The translations under genes were made by a program, and so were the position numbers. Source: Akkermansia massiliensis (GTDB taxonomy: Bacteria > Verrucomicrobiota > Verrucomicrobiia > Verrucomicrobiales > Akkermansiaceae). Taken from it: a stretch of 64,000 bases of DNA. The notes under the pieces were generated by a model. That model was given only the letters and a program-made list of their open reading frames with translations, searched no databases and was not told the origin of the DNA. The stretch spans positions 682,001 to 746,000 of the forward strand of contig NZ_JAMGSI010000002.1 of NCBI RefSeq assembly GCF_023516715.1, given 5' to 3'. Positions within the stretch are counted from its first letter, which is position 1. Each line of letters opens with the position of its first letter. Positions 27,191 through 35,900 of this stretch are shown here, one piece after another.

Positions 27191-27529
27191 ATGTTGGTTG
27201 AGCAGTTAAAATCAAAAATCCATCGCGCCATGATTACCCGTGGCGATGTTCAATATGAAGGCAGTATTGAAATTCCTGCCGATTTGATGGCCGCTGTGGA
27301 CCTGTGGCCCGGAGAAAAGGTCCTCGTGGCGTCCGTCACGTCCGGAAACCGTCTGGAAACGTATGCCCTGCAGGGGCCTGCCGGTACGGGGAACATCATC
27401 ATGAACGGCGGCGCGGCCCATTTGATCAAGACGGGCGAACGGGTGGTTATCATGAGCTTTGCCCTGTCGGACAAGCCCATCGTTCCCAAGAAAATCGTTT
27501 GCAACGAGCATAACGAAATCATTTCCTAG
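27191..27529 (+). CDS. panD: Aspartate 1-decarboxylase
   Basis: The 112-residue protein has the family plan: KIHRAMITRGDVQYEGSIEI, with the Gly24-Ser25 self-cleavage site that yields the pyruvoyl group, then NGGAAHLIKTGERVVIMSF. It makes beta-alanine for pantothenate and coenzyme A. Length is close to the usual size. It starts 73 bases after ribF and may have its own promoter. Confidence 0.9.
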   Translation: MLVEQLKSKIHRAMITRGDVQYEGSIEIPADLMAAVDLWPGEKVLVASVTSGNRLETYALQGPAGTGNIIMNGGAAHLIKTGERVVIMSFALSDKPIVPKKIVCNEHNEIIS

Positions 27530-27570
27530 ACTTTACAAACCATCTGAATTCACACATACTCCCCGCGTTC

Positions 27571-28050
27571 ATGAACCTTTTTTTAGCAAATTCACTTAAT
27601 ATCAGCATTCAGTTACTCTTTGCCGTTCTGGTGATTGTGTCACTTCTCCTCCTGGGCGTGGTGCTTATGCAGAGACCCAAGCAGGAAGGGCTGGGAGCCG
27701 CTTTCGGCGCCGCCATCACGGACCAGGCCTTCGGCGCGCGGACTACGGATGTGCTGAAAAAAGCTACGGTGTACTTCGGCTCCGCCTTCATGATTCTTTG
27801 CCTGGTGCTGGGCATGCTGATCAACCGCCAGCACGTCAAGAGCTCGGAAAGCCTGCTGAGCCCGGAAATGATGAAGGCCGCCGCCAAGCAGGAAGCCTCC
27901 GTTCCCGCCAAGACGCCGGAAGAACTCCAGCAGGAGGAGCTGCGCAGGCGCGCCGCTGAGGCGGAAGCCGCTTCTTCACAGGCTCCGGCTCCCGCTGTGC
28001 CGGAAGCTCCCGCTCCTGTCTCTCCGGAAGCTCCCGCTCCCGCTAATTAA
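27571..28050 (+). CDS. secG: Preprotein translocase subunit SecG
   Basis: The 159-residue protein has two membrane helices (about 8-33 and 62-84) flanking the conserved cytoplasmic loop VVLMQRPKQEGLGAAFG and the segment DQAFGARTTDVLKKAT. These are signatures of SecG, which stimulates protein export through SecYE. The C-terminus is longer than usual and ends in a Pro/Ala-rich repeat (EAPAPVSPEAPAPAN). A terminator follows the stop. Confidence 0.9.
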   Translation: MNLFLANSLNISIQLLFAVLVIVSLLLLGVVLMQRPKQEGLGAAFGAAITDQAFGARTTDVLKKATVYFGSAFMILCLVLGMLINRQHVKSSESLLSPEMMKAAAKQEASVPAKTPEELQQEELRRRAAEAEAASSQAPAPAVPEAPAPVSPEAPAPAN

Positions 28051-28065
28051 AAGAATGTTCTTTTT

Positions 28066-28101
28066 AAACGCCCCGGCCGTCCTCCGACAGCCGGGGCGTT
28101 T
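28066..28101 (+). terminator. Terminator hairpin after secG
   Basis: Perfect 12-bp arms AAACGCCCCGGC (28066-28077) and GCCGGGGCGTTT (28090-28101) lie just after the secG stop. The T tract is short. Confidence 0.75.
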
Positions 28102-28215
28102 GCATGCCGGGGCCATGCGCCGCATGTTTGCCGCTCCGGAAACGCGCTTTGAAATTGGCGGTTCCGGTTGTTTTCCGCTTGCCCTGAACCGTAATTGCGC
28201 TACTCTTGGCAAAGT

Positions 28216-28857
28216 ATGAAGGCACCTTTTTTGAACCGTAAATCCAAGGGATTCACGTTGATTGAATTGCTTGTGGTGATCGCCATTATCCTGACGCTGG
28301 CCGGCATTGCCATGACGGTGGTGAACGGCGTGATGGAAAAATCACGGGTTACCACGGCGCGGAGCGATTGCAACGGTTTGCAGACAGCCGTTGAGAACTA
28401 CATGCTGGACAACGGCCGCGTTCCCGTAGCCTGGAGCGGACGGGAAATGGCCAAGCAGGCCCGCAAGGACGGACAGTATTACATGACGACCGCCGTGGAC
28501 GACGACAGCCGCATCATGAGCATCCTGACCAACTACATGGACCGCGGGGATGAAGACAGGAAGCTGAATCCCAAGAAAACGGCCTATTTCAACACCACGA
28601 CCACGGATGTGGAAGGTTCTCCCGGCCTGTTCTTTGAAAGCCGTGGCCGCGTGGGCCTGATGGACCCGTGGGAATCCCCCTACCACATCATTTTGAATGC
28701 CAATCCCGACGACCGCACCCCCCGCGTCCAGGTCGGTTCCCGCATGGTGACCAAGAACGTGGCCGTTTACAGCGTCGGCAAGGACAAGCAGGGCAGCACG
28801 GAGGATGGCCACATCAACAATCCGGAAATGACGGAAGACAACGTGACTTCCTGGTAA
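28216..28857 (+). CDS. Type II secretion/type IV pilus-like pseudopilin
   Basis: The 213-residue protein begins with a short basic leader and a prepilin peptidase site, KSKGFTLIELLVVIAII, with cleavage after Gly and Glu at position 5 of the mature chain. The hydrophobic helix continues to about residue 40. The C-terminal part is a GspG-like globular domain with LDNGRVPVAW and LMDPWESPYHI, a calcium-binding-type region in major pseudopilins. It stands alone here, without other secretion genes, as is common in Verrucomicrobiota and Planctomycetota. Confidence 0.85.
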   Translation: MKAPFLNRKSKGFTLIELLVVIAIILTLAGIAMTVVNGVMEKSRVTTARSDCNGLQTAVENYMLDNGRVPVAWSGREMAKQARKDGQYYMTTAVDDDSRIMSILTNYMDRGDEDRKLNPKKTAYFNTTTTDVEGSPGLFFESRGRVGLMDPWESPYHIILNANPDDRTPRVQVGSRMVTKNVAVYSVGKDKQGSTEDGHINNPEMTEDNVTSW

Positions 28858-28869
28858 CGCATTCCGGAA

Positions 28870-28935
28870 CCGCCTGTTGAGAGGCGGGACCGATTTATTT
28901 TGCGGGGCTTCCGGCTTATGGCCGCGAGGCCCCGC
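28870..28935 (+). terminator. Two hairpins after the pseudopilin gene
   Basis: CCGCCT/AGGCGG (28870-28887) is followed by T-rich sequence. A larger hairpin, GCGGGGC/GCCCCGC (28902-28935), follows. Neither has a long T run directly after the stem, so termination is likely but not certain. Confidence 0.4.
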
Positions 28936-29015
28936 GATATATTCAGGCATATTGCCTCCAAACCGTATTTTTTTCTTTTCAACCACTCTCAAAAACCCCT
29001 CAATAAGTCCCAGAC

Positions 29016-30083
29016 ATGAACTGGTTCAAAACAGACGACGTACGCATTCAAGACATCGAGCCCCTGATTTCCCCCGCCATCCTGATCAAGGATTATCCGG
29101 CGACCACGGAAATCGCCAAAATGGTGGCTACGACCCGCAAGAATGCGGAGAACATCATTTCCGGCCACGACGACCGCCTGCTGGTGGTGGTGGGGCCGTG
29201 CTCCATCCATGATCCCCAGGCCGCAGTGGACTATGCCTCCCGCCTGAAGGAGCAGATGGCGCGCTTTGAAAAGGATCTGGTGATCATCATGCGCGTGTAT
29301 TTTGAAAAACCCCGCACCACGGTGGGCTGGAAGGGCCTCATCAATGACCCGTTCATGAACCATACCTTTGACATCAACCGCGGCCTCCACATGGCCCGCG
29401 GGCTGTTGCTGCGCCTGGGTGACATGGGGATTCCCGCCGCCACGGAGTTCCTGGACACCATCACCCCGCAATATATCGCGGACCTGATTACGTGGGGAGC
29501 CATTGGCGCGCGCACCACGGAAAGCCAGGTGCACCGTGAACTGGCCTCCGGGCTTTCCATGCCCGTGGGATTCAAGAACGGCACCAGCGGCAGTCTCCAG
29601 ATTGCCGTGGACGCCATCATTTCCTCCTCCTGCCCGCACTGCTTCCTTTCCGTGACCAAGCAGGGCGTTTCCGCCATCGTTTCCACCACGGGCAACAAAT
29701 CCTGCCACCTGATTCTGCGCGGTTCCTCCCTGGGCCCGAATTTCGATGACGAACATGTGAAGGAAGCAGCGGAAGCCTTGCAGAAGGCCGGCATCAACAA
29801 CCGCATTATGGTGGACTGCTCCCACGGCAACAGCTGCAAGGATTACCGCAAACAGCCGGCGGTGGCCGCCAGCATCGCGGAACAGATTTCCGACGGTTCC
29901 GACCAGGTGGTGGCTGTGATGATTGAGAGCAACATCGTGGAAGGGGCCCAGCCGCTGAGCTCCGACCTGGTGTACGGCAAGAGCATCACGGACCAGTGCA
30001 TCGGCTGGGACAGTACGGTGGAAGTGCTGGAAAACCTTGCCGCCGCCGTCCGCAAGCGCCGTGCCAAACGGCAGGAAGCGTAA
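29016..30083 (+). CDS. aroG: 3-deoxy-7-phosphoheptulonate synthase, class I
   Basis: The 355-residue protein has VVVGPCSIHDPQAA, FEKPRTTVGWKGL, GARTTESQVHRELASG, GFKNGTSGSLQ and MVDCSHGNSCKDYR, all conserved in the AroF/G/H type. It joins phosphoenolpyruvate and erythrose 4-phosphate in the first step of the shikimate pathway. Length is typical for the E. coli-like type. Which amino acid inhibits it cannot be told. Confidence 0.92.
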   Translation: MNWFKTDDVRIQDIEPLISPAILIKDYPATTEIAKMVATTRKNAENIISGHDDRLLVVVGPCSIHDPQAAVDYASRLKEQMARFEKDLVIIMRVYFEKPRTTVGWKGLINDPFMNHTFDINRGLHMARGLLLRLGDMGIPAATEFLDTITPQYIADLITWGAIGARTTESQVHRELASGLSMPVGFKNGTSGSLQIAVDAIISSSCPHCFLSVTKQGVSAIVSTTGNKSCHLILRGSSLGPNFDDEHVKEAAEALQKAGINNRIMVDCSHGNSCKDYRKQPAVAASIAEQISDGSDQVVAVMIESNIVEGAQPLSSDLVYGKSITDQCIGWDSTVEVLENLAAAVRKRRAKRQEA

Positions 30084-30223
30084 GTCTTCCGGTGTTGGCG
30101 GAAGACATTCCTAGGGATTAAGGACCAGGGGGTACGCCTTGGGTGATTGTACCCGGAAGCCGTAGTTCCAATCCTTTATATCCGGTTACTTTTCATTGGC
30201 CCTTCGGCGTTTTTGCCGGAGGG

Positions 30224-30706
30224 TCAATGGTCGTCTCCCCACAGGTAGGAATGGCGTTCGGAGATTGTTTTGCCGTGGTTGTCCTTCAGGACGAGCTTCC
30301 ATGCGAGAATCTCCCCTTTTGTTTTGGCTTCATCCCCGATGAATTCAAAAACGGAATTTTGCGTGCCTCCCTTTCTCCCGGCAGGGTAGGAAATGGATTT
30401 TGTCAGGACGGCTGAACCTGTTTTTCCCTGTCGGTACATCATGACCAGGGTGGCCGCCTGTTCCGGGTTCGCATCATTCCAGGTGACGAAGTAGTATTGG
30501 CCCAGACGCTGGAGGCGTTGTTGCTGGGAGACGGCGCCGTGCAGCAGGTAAGTAGCCTGGGAGCGGTGCATGCCTACATCTTCTGCAGGAACCACCGTGG
30601 TTTTCAAGGGAACCTCCCGCACATGTTCAATCCGGGAAACTTGCTCCGCACAGGAAAACAGGACCGGCAGTACGGCGGCAGTGCAAAGGGGAGCAGGAAA
30701 CTTCAT
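30224..30706 (-). CDS. Lipoprotein of unknown function
   Basis: The 160-residue product has a signal with a lipobox, LFSC (Cys at about 19), from the ATG at 30706. The mature part is a small alpha/beta domain containing YYFVTWNDANPEQAATLVMMY and ending in SYLWGDDH. No family recognised. It is convergent with aroG. An imperfect 14-bp stem (30195-30228) lies across its stop codon and may serve both genes as a weak terminator. Confidence 0.6.
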   Translation of the reverse strand: MKFPAPLCTAAVLPVLFSCAEQVSRIEHVREVPLKTTVVPAEDVGMHRSQATYLLHGAVSQQQRLQRLGQYYFVTWNDANPEQAATLVMMYRQGKTGSAVLTKSISYPAGRKGGTQNSVFEFIGDEAKTKGEILAWKLVLKDNHGKTISERHSYLWGDDH

Positions 30707-30928
30707 GGAGCCCATTCAATACACATCCGCCGGGGGAGTCAACACAAAGGTGGGAAAGCTTCAGCATGGAAATGTGGTGGGGCCCAGAAAGAATAAAGGC
30801 GTTCCAGGACTGGAATGGTTCTGCTGATGGAGTATCCAACAAGGGAACCGCATCCATGAACGGGAAAGGTTCCGGAAGCACGGAGCTGGCCCGTGTCCCA
30901 GCCGGGCGATGACGCTGCCGCGCCGCCT

Positions 30929-31915
30929 TTAATACAACGGTACGACCAGTGAGGAACCCAGAGCCAGCCAGCAGGGCAGCGTAAGGAAGGAAGCCACGGT
31001 AGTGGTCAGCAGGATTTGGGTGCCCAGGTCGGGATGGCCGCCGAAGCGTTTGGCCAGAATGACCGGGATGACGGCGGAGGGAATCGCCGCCTGGATGATG
31101 ATGACGCGCTTGATATAGTCGTCCACCGGCAGGAAATAGGCCATCAGGAGCAGCAGCGCCGGAGCCAGTCCCAGGCGCGTCAGCAGACCGCAGATGATGG
31201 GTTTGGGCTCCCACTTCATGTTGTGCCACAGGTCTCTCATGGAACAGCCGAACAGGATCAGGCACAGGGGCGTGGCGCAGTTGCCGATCATTTCAAAGGT
31301 TTTCATGAGAGGCGGCTGGGCTACATAGGTTCCCAGGCCGGACCAGGCGAGTGCCAGGCCCACGATGACCGCCAGCAGGGGGCCGCGGAAGAAGACGCCC
31401 ATGTTCAGGTTGCCCGGACCGCCTGCGATGATGATGACGCCGATGCTCCATACGACCAGTTCACACCCCACGTTGTGGACGAAAAGGACGCCCAGCGTGG
31501 GGTCATTGCTGGCCGTGAACAGCATCTGGATAATGGGAATGACGAAAAAGGCGTAGTTCTGCACCCCCGCCGTCAGGGTGAAGGTGCGCAGGCCCGTGCC
31601 GATGCGCATGCGCAGCATTTTGGCGACCAGCCATGCGGACGCGATGCCCAGCAGAAGTTCCAGCGCTCCGGCTGCAATAGCCTGGAGGGAAAAGGAAACG
31701 CTGCTGAGCGTTTCATTCCCGGAGAGCACCATGTACTTCATGATGCTGTGGAAGACGAGGCAGGGATAGGCCACATCCATCGCGATGCGCATGATGGGCG
31801 CGTCATGGTCCGCCTGGATGACCTGCTTGTGGCGCAGATAGAAACCCGTGGCGAAGAAAAGATAAACGGGAATGGTGGAGAGGAAGGAAGTGAGGATGAT
31901 GGAACCGGTGTCCAT
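30929..31915 (-). CDS. AEC-family transporter (auxin efflux carrier type)
   Basis: The 328-residue inner-membrane protein has about ten helices in two inverted halves. Family features are YPCLVFHSIMKYM near helix 2, NYAFFVIPI in the middle, and IIIQAAIPSAVIPVILAKRFGG, which carries the broken-helix proline near the C-terminus. Members move organic anions or amino acids. The substrate is unknown. It stands alone. Confidence 0.83.
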   Translation of the reverse strand: MDTGSIILTSFLSTIPVYLFFATGFYLRHKQVIQADHDAPIMRIAMDVAYPCLVFHSIMKYMVLSGNETLSSVSFSLQAIAAGALELLLGIASAWLVAKMLRMRIGTGLRTFTLTAGVQNYAFFVIPIIQMLFTASNDPTLGVLFVHNVGCELVVWSIGVIIIAGGPGNLNMGVFFRGPLLAVIVGLALAWSGLGTYVAQPPLMKTFEMIGNCATPLCLILFGCSMRDLWHNMKWEPKPIICGLLTRLGLAPALLLLMAYFLPVDDYIKRVIIIQAAIPSAVIPVILAKRFGGHPDLGTQILLTTTVASFLTLPCWLALGSSLVVPLY

Positions 31916-31969
31916 GGCGGCAGGATTGCAGGGCGCGATTGATTAAGGCAAATAAAAAAACGGAACAGG

Positions 31970-32617
31970 TTATGTGTTTTCCCGCGTCCGGAGCAGGAAA
32001 TGCGACAGGTCCCTGATGCTGAAAAATACTTTTGAAGGGTTGGCTTCTTCCAGGCCGCGGATGTCCGCGGTAGTTCCCCAGGCGGCGGACAGGCAGGTCA
32101 CGCCCGCTTTCCTGCAGGCGGTTACATCCGATACCGCATCCCCGACGTAATAAAATTCATCCTTTGCCAGGTGGCAGTCATGCAGCAGTTCCCCAATGGC
32201 TTCCGCCTTGTTCGGCCTGTCTTCCGCGCCGGTCTTGACAGAGCAGAACAGATCCTGCATGCCGAATTGTTCAAGCGTAATGCGGCAGCTCTTTTCTCCT
32301 TTTCCGGTAATCAGGGCAATCAATATTCCCTCCTTTTTCAAGGTGTTGATCAATTCGCGAATGCCTTCATACGGTTCCGGGCATTCCTCATGCATCTTTT
32401 CATAAACCGGGTAAAAATCATGAAGGGCTTCCTGCCATTTTTCCCCGGCGACCATTTTAATCATTCCTACTTCATTCAGGCCGAAGGTCTGCGTAATTTC
32501 CCGTTCGCTCAGTGTACGGCCCGCGTAGGGGGAAACTGCTTTTTCAAACGCCCGGATGCACATGGGGACCGTCTCCCCTATCGTCCCGTCCAGGTCAAAA
32601 GCGATCAGTTTAATCAT
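31970..32617 (-). CDS. HAD-family hydrolase, phosphoglycolate phosphatase-like
   Basis: The 215-residue protein has the HAD motifs: FDLDGTIGET (D8 nucleophile, D10), ALITGKGEKS (motif II) and YYVGDAVSDVTACRKAG (motif IV). A helical cap lies between motifs I and II. It should be a small-molecule phosphatase. Its start overlaps the stop of the O-acetyltransferase gene by 4 bases, so the two are co-translated. Confidence 0.83.
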   Translation of the reverse strand: MIKLIAFDLDGTIGETVPMCIRAFEKAVSPYAGRTLSEREITQTFGLNEVGMIKMVAGEKWQEALHDFYPVYEKMHEECPEPYEGIRELINTLKKEGILIALITGKGEKSCRITLEQFGMQDLFCSVKTGAEDRPNKAEAIGELLHDCHLAKDEFYYVGDAVSDVTACRKAGVTCLSAAWGTTADIRGLEEANPSKVFFSIRDLSHFLLRTRENT

Positions 32618-33216
32618 TGTTCGCGATTCCCGTTGATTTTACGGATAACCCTGCAGGGGTTTCCCGCCGCCAGGCTGTCGGGGGGAATGTTTTTGGTGAC
32701 CACGCTTCCGGCGCCGATGACGCTGCCTTTTCCGATCGTGATTCCCGGCAGGATGATGACGCCGCCGCCAATCCAGCAGCCGTCTTCTATCGTCACCGGA
32801 AGGGCGAAGGTATGGCGAATGTATTCCATGCCCTCCGCCGTTTCCACGGGAGTGAGGCGCTCATTCAGCTCAATGGGGTGCGTAGCGGTGTAAATCTGCA
32901 CATTGGGAGCGATGAGCACATTGCTGCCGATGGTGATCCTGTTGCAGTCCACGAACGTGCAGCCCGTATTGACGGTGACGTTGTTCCCGATGTGGATGTT
33001 GCGCCCGTAGTCGCAGGTGAAGGAATGACCGATGGATACTTTGGCGCCGATGCTGCCCAGCATTTCCTTCAACACCTGGCGCTTTTCCTCCTTATGGTCG
33101 TAAGGCAGGGAATTGTACTTCATCAGGAGCCGGTGGGTCTTGCTCTTGAATTCCAGAAATACCGGGTCATGGCAGTCATACCATTCGCCCGCCATGCATT
33201 TTTCCAGTTCAGTCAT
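32614..33216 (-). CDS. Maltose/galactoside O-acetyltransferase-like protein
   Basis: The 200-residue protein belongs to the left-handed beta-helix (hexapeptide repeat) acetyltransferases. An N-terminal Mac domain (MTELEKCMAGEWYDCHDP) precedes hexapeptide repeats including IHIGNNVTVNTGC and ITIGSNVLIAPNVQ. It also has TATHPIELNER, whose His is catalytic, and CWIGGGVIILPGITIGKGSVIGAGSVVTK. It transfers acetyl from acetyl-CoA to a sugar hydroxyl, possibly for detoxification or surface-glycan editing. Confidence 0.88.
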   Translation of the reverse strand: MTELEKCMAGEWYDCHDPVFLEFKSKTHRLLMKYNSLPYDHKEEKRQVLKEMLGSIGAKVSIGHSFTCDYGRNIHIGNNVTVNTGCTFVDCNRITIGSNVLIAPNVQIYTATHPIELNERLTPVETAEGMEYIRHTFALPVTIEDGCWIGGGVIILPGITIGKGSVIGAGSVVTKNIPPDSLAAGNPCRVIRKINGNREQ

Positions 33217-33285
33217 TGTCTTTTTCCCTTTGTTGTTGATTATGGACTGTGGCAGCCATTCTGCCGAGCGATCGTGAATGAATGC

Positions 33286-34092
33286 TCATTTTGCAGGGTA
33301 TGCAGATGCTTTCAAGCTAAATGACATGGGATACTTGTCCCTGTTGCAGCTATACGCATATAGCCCTTTCTTTGAAGAAGAAGCCTGCATATTTCCAGAA
33401 TCATAAAAGTTTTCAGCATGTTCATTAAAATATTCAATGTGCAGACCGGCCCTCGTCAATGAATTAATAATATCCGAAACCGTATGCATCCAGAAATAGG
33501 ATTTTACGCCATCTTTCGGTTCACAGGCGTATCCGCCGATGGAACTATCCACAGAGGGAATTTTACTGAAATAGGGATATTTAATCTCGAAAACTTCCTT
33601 GTCCAGTTTGCTCTCATCAAAGGAAAGAAAAAATGGGTGTGAATCAAATACATACAAATAGCCGTTATCCTTTAAAAGACTGCGAATGGTATTCGCCCAT
33701 ACATTCAAATCGGGAAGCCATCCCAATACTCCCTCCGAGGTAAAGACAATATCGTATTTTTCACCATGAACTTTTGATAAAGTCATGATGTCGGCTTCAA
33801 TGAATTTTACGTTTTTAAAATTAAGATCGCCGGCAAGTTTATTTGCAAAAAATATGTTGTCAGGAACTAAATCTACCCCGACCACGCTTTTAGCTGTTTT
33901 GGCAAGTATCAATGTATCTGCACCGGTATTACACTGTAAATGGATTATTTCCTTGCCTGATATGTCACCCAGTTCTTCCTGTATATAATAGTTCAAGTGA
34001 AGATTATCATCACTTAGTAAAGCTTTAAAGTGATGATAATGCTCTTCTGATATTTTACCCCAAGCCTGCTTGTTAGATTCAATTTCAATCAT
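33286..34092 (-). CDS. SAM-dependent methyltransferase, low-G+C
   Basis: The 268-residue class I methyltransferase has the motif I variant IIHLQCNTGADTLILA, VVGVDLVPDNI after strand 2, and YDIVFTSEGVLGWLPD after strand 4. QCNTGAD in place of the usual glycine-rich ExGxGxG is typical of the Rv1377-type subgroup. The substrate is unknown. G+C is clearly below the neighbours over 33250-34340, suggesting recent gain. I use ATG 34092; the frame extends to 34302 through structured non-coding DNA. Confidence 0.75.
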   Translation of the reverse strand: MIEIESNKQAWGKISEEHYHHFKALLSDDNLHLNYYIQEELGDISGKEIIHLQCNTGADTLILAKTAKSVVGVDLVPDNIFFANKLAGDLNFKNVKFIEADIMTLSKVHGEKYDIVFTSEGVLGWLPDLNVWANTIRSLLKDNGYLYVFDSHPFFLSFDESKLDKEVFEIKYPYFSKIPSVDSSIGGYACEPKDGVKSYFWMHTVSDIINSLTRAGLHIEYFNEHAENFYDSGNMQASSSKKGLYAYSCNRDKYPMSFSLKASAYPAK

Positions 34093-34193
34093 GCAATATT
34101 GCCTTCTTGTTATTATAAATACCTTTTTTACTCCTCCATCGCAGGAAGTGATATACGATGCTATTCTGCAAATTACCAGCAGGGAGCAGCGGT

Positions 34194-34226
34194 GCACCGC
34201 CCCTTGCCATTGGCAAGGAACGGTGC
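34194..34226. repeat. Long inverted repeat upstream of the methyltransferase
   Basis: Arms 34194-34209 and 34211-34226 pair over 14 of 16 positions (GCACCG and CCTTGCCA on one side, TGGCAAGG and CGGTGC on the other) with almost no loop. It lies about 100 bases upstream of the methyltransferase start, between guaA and the low-G+C gene. It may be a remnant end of a mobile element or a leader hairpin. Confidence 0.45.
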
Positions 34227-34247
34227 CTGCGCTTTGTGGCAAACAAA

Positions 34248-34290
34248 AGGTTAAGGATAAACTAAACTTTAACCTCGCTGGGTTTATCCT
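34248..34290 (-). promoter_or_regulatory. Interleaved inverted repeats, possible pseudoknot or guaA terminator
   Basis: Two inverted repeats cross each other. AGGTTAA (34248-34254) pairs with TTAACCT (34269-34275), and GGATAAAC (34255-34262) pairs with GTTTATCC (34282-34289). As RNA this could form an H-type pseudoknot or two exclusive hairpins. On the minus strand the second hairpin is followed by TTTTGTTT, so termination after guaA is possible. Confidence 0.35.
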
Positions 34291-34364
34291 CTCGCCATGC
34301 AATAGAGATCGAAAGACCTGTATTCATGGGACTTTACAGCCTCCCTTTTAGGGGCGGTATAGTA

Positions 34365-35888
34365 TTACTCCCACTCAATGGAGGCCGGGGGCTTGGTGGA
34401 AATATCGTAAAGGACGCGGTTGATGCCCTTCACTTCATTGAGGATGCGGTTGCTGGTTTCACGCAGCAGGGCCGGAGGCAGTTCTACCCAGTCCGCCGTC
34501 ATGGCGTCTTCCGACACGATGGCGCGCAGGTTGGTGGCCCATTCATAGGAACGTTCATCTCCCTTCACGCCCACCGTTTTCACCGGGATGAGGCCGGCGT
34601 AGGCCTGCCAGACCTTTTCATACCAGCCGTATTTCTTCAGGTTGCCGATGAAGATGGCGTCACACTCCCGGATGATGTCCAGGCGGTCCCTGGTGACTAC
34701 GCCGGGGCAGCGCACGGCCAGGCCGGGGCCGGGGAAGGGGTGGCGCCACAGGATGTCGTGAGGGATGCCCATGGAGGCGCCCAGTTCGCGCACCTCGTCC
34801 TTGAACAATTCCGCCAGGGGTTCCAGCACCTTCCCCTGCGCCTGGAGTTCCAGCACGCGCTCCACGCGGTTGTGGTGTGTCTTGATGACGGAGGCCTTGG
34901 ACTTGGCGTTGGAGGCGCTTTCAATCACGTCCGGATAAAGGGTGCCCTGGGCGAGCATTTCCGCGTCTCCCACAGCGTCCCAGAATACGTCGATGAACAG
35001 GCCGCCGATGATGCGGCGCTTCTTTTCCGGGTCGCCTTCCCCGGCCAGGGCCGTCAGGAAGCGTTCGGAAGCGTCCACCGTTTCAATTTCCACGTTCATG
35101 CGGGCGAAATTGGCGCGTACCTCATCGGCCTCATTCTTGCGAAGCAGACCGTTGTCCACGAAAATGGCGCGCATGTTCACGCCTGCCTCATGCAGCAGGA
35201 CGGCCAGCACGGTGCTGTCCACGCCGCCGGAGACGCCGCAGACCACCTGCTTGCTGCCCACGCGTTCCCGGATTTCCCGGATGAGCTGCCTCTTGAAGTC
35301 GCCGATATCGAATTTCTTGAGGTTGGCGGCGCAGGAGAGGAAGTTGCGCAGGATGGTGCGCCCTTCATGGGAATGGGTCACTTCCGGATGGAACTGGATG
35401 CCGAAAGTTGCTTCTCCCCACTGGAGGGAGACGGGGACGCCTTCCGCGTTGCGGGCGATCACCTGGCAGCCTTCCGCCAGGTGGTCCACCGTATCCGAAT
35501 GGCTCATCCATACCTGGGAGGAGGGGGACATGTCCCGGTACAGGCCTGTGCAGGCTTCCGGAAGCAGGGCGGCGGGGCCGTATTCCCGCTTGTTGCTGGC
35601 CTTCACGGAACCGCCGTGCTTGATGTTCAGCAGCTGCATGCCGTAGCACACGCCCAGGACGGGGACGTTCAGGCTCTTGAGCCATTCAAAGTCAATGTCC
35701 GGAGCGTCTGCGTCCGTGGTGCTTTTGGGGCCTCCGGAAAGGATGACGGCGCCGGGTTCGTGAATCTGGTCCAGGTCTTCCAGCGCGTACAGTTTGGCCA
35801 TGTAGCCCAGTTCGCGCACGCGGCGCACAATGAGCTGGGTGTATTGGGAGCCGAAGTCAATGACGGCTACGAGGTGCTTGTCGTCCAT
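34365..35888 (-). CDS. guaA: GMP synthase (glutamine-hydrolysing)
   Basis: The 507-residue protein has an N-terminal class I glutamine amidotransferase (LSGGPKSTTD, GVCYGMQLL with the catalytic Cys, FQFHPEVTHS with His and Glu). A PP-loop ATP pyrophosphatase follows (GVSGGVDSTVLAVLL), and then the C-terminal dimer domain ending KPPASIEWE. It converts XMP to GMP with ATP and glutamine. It follows guaB after 12 bases, forming a guaBA operon. Confidence 0.97.
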   Translation of the reverse strand: MDDKHLVAVIDFGSQYTQLIVRRVRELGYMAKLYALEDLDQIHEPGAVILSGGPKSTTDADAPDIDFEWLKSLNVPVLGVCYGMQLLNIKHGGSVKASNKREYGPAALLPEACTGLYRDMSPSSQVWMSHSDTVDHLAEGCQVIARNAEGVPVSLQWGEATFGIQFHPEVTHSHEGRTILRNFLSCAANLKKFDIGDFKRQLIREIRERVGSKQVVCGVSGGVDSTVLAVLLHEAGVNMRAIFVDNGLLRKNEADEVRANFARMNVEIETVDASERFLTALAGEGDPEKKRRIIGGLFIDVFWDAVGDAEMLAQGTLYPDVIESASNAKSKASVIKTHHNRVERVLELQAQGKVLEPLAELFKDEVRELGASMGIPHDILWRHPFPGPGLAVRCPGVVTRDRLDIIRECDAIFIGNLKKYGWYEKVWQAYAGLIPVKTVGVKGDERSYEWATNLRAIVSEDAMTADWVELPPALLRETSNRILNEVKGINRVLYDISTKPPASIEWE

Positions 35889-35900
35889 GGGAGAGAGGGT

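Noticed and set aside
30195-30228. A strong terminator after aroG
   Set aside because: The 14-bp stem has mismatches and no T run on either strand, so it is only mentioned as a weak shared signal.
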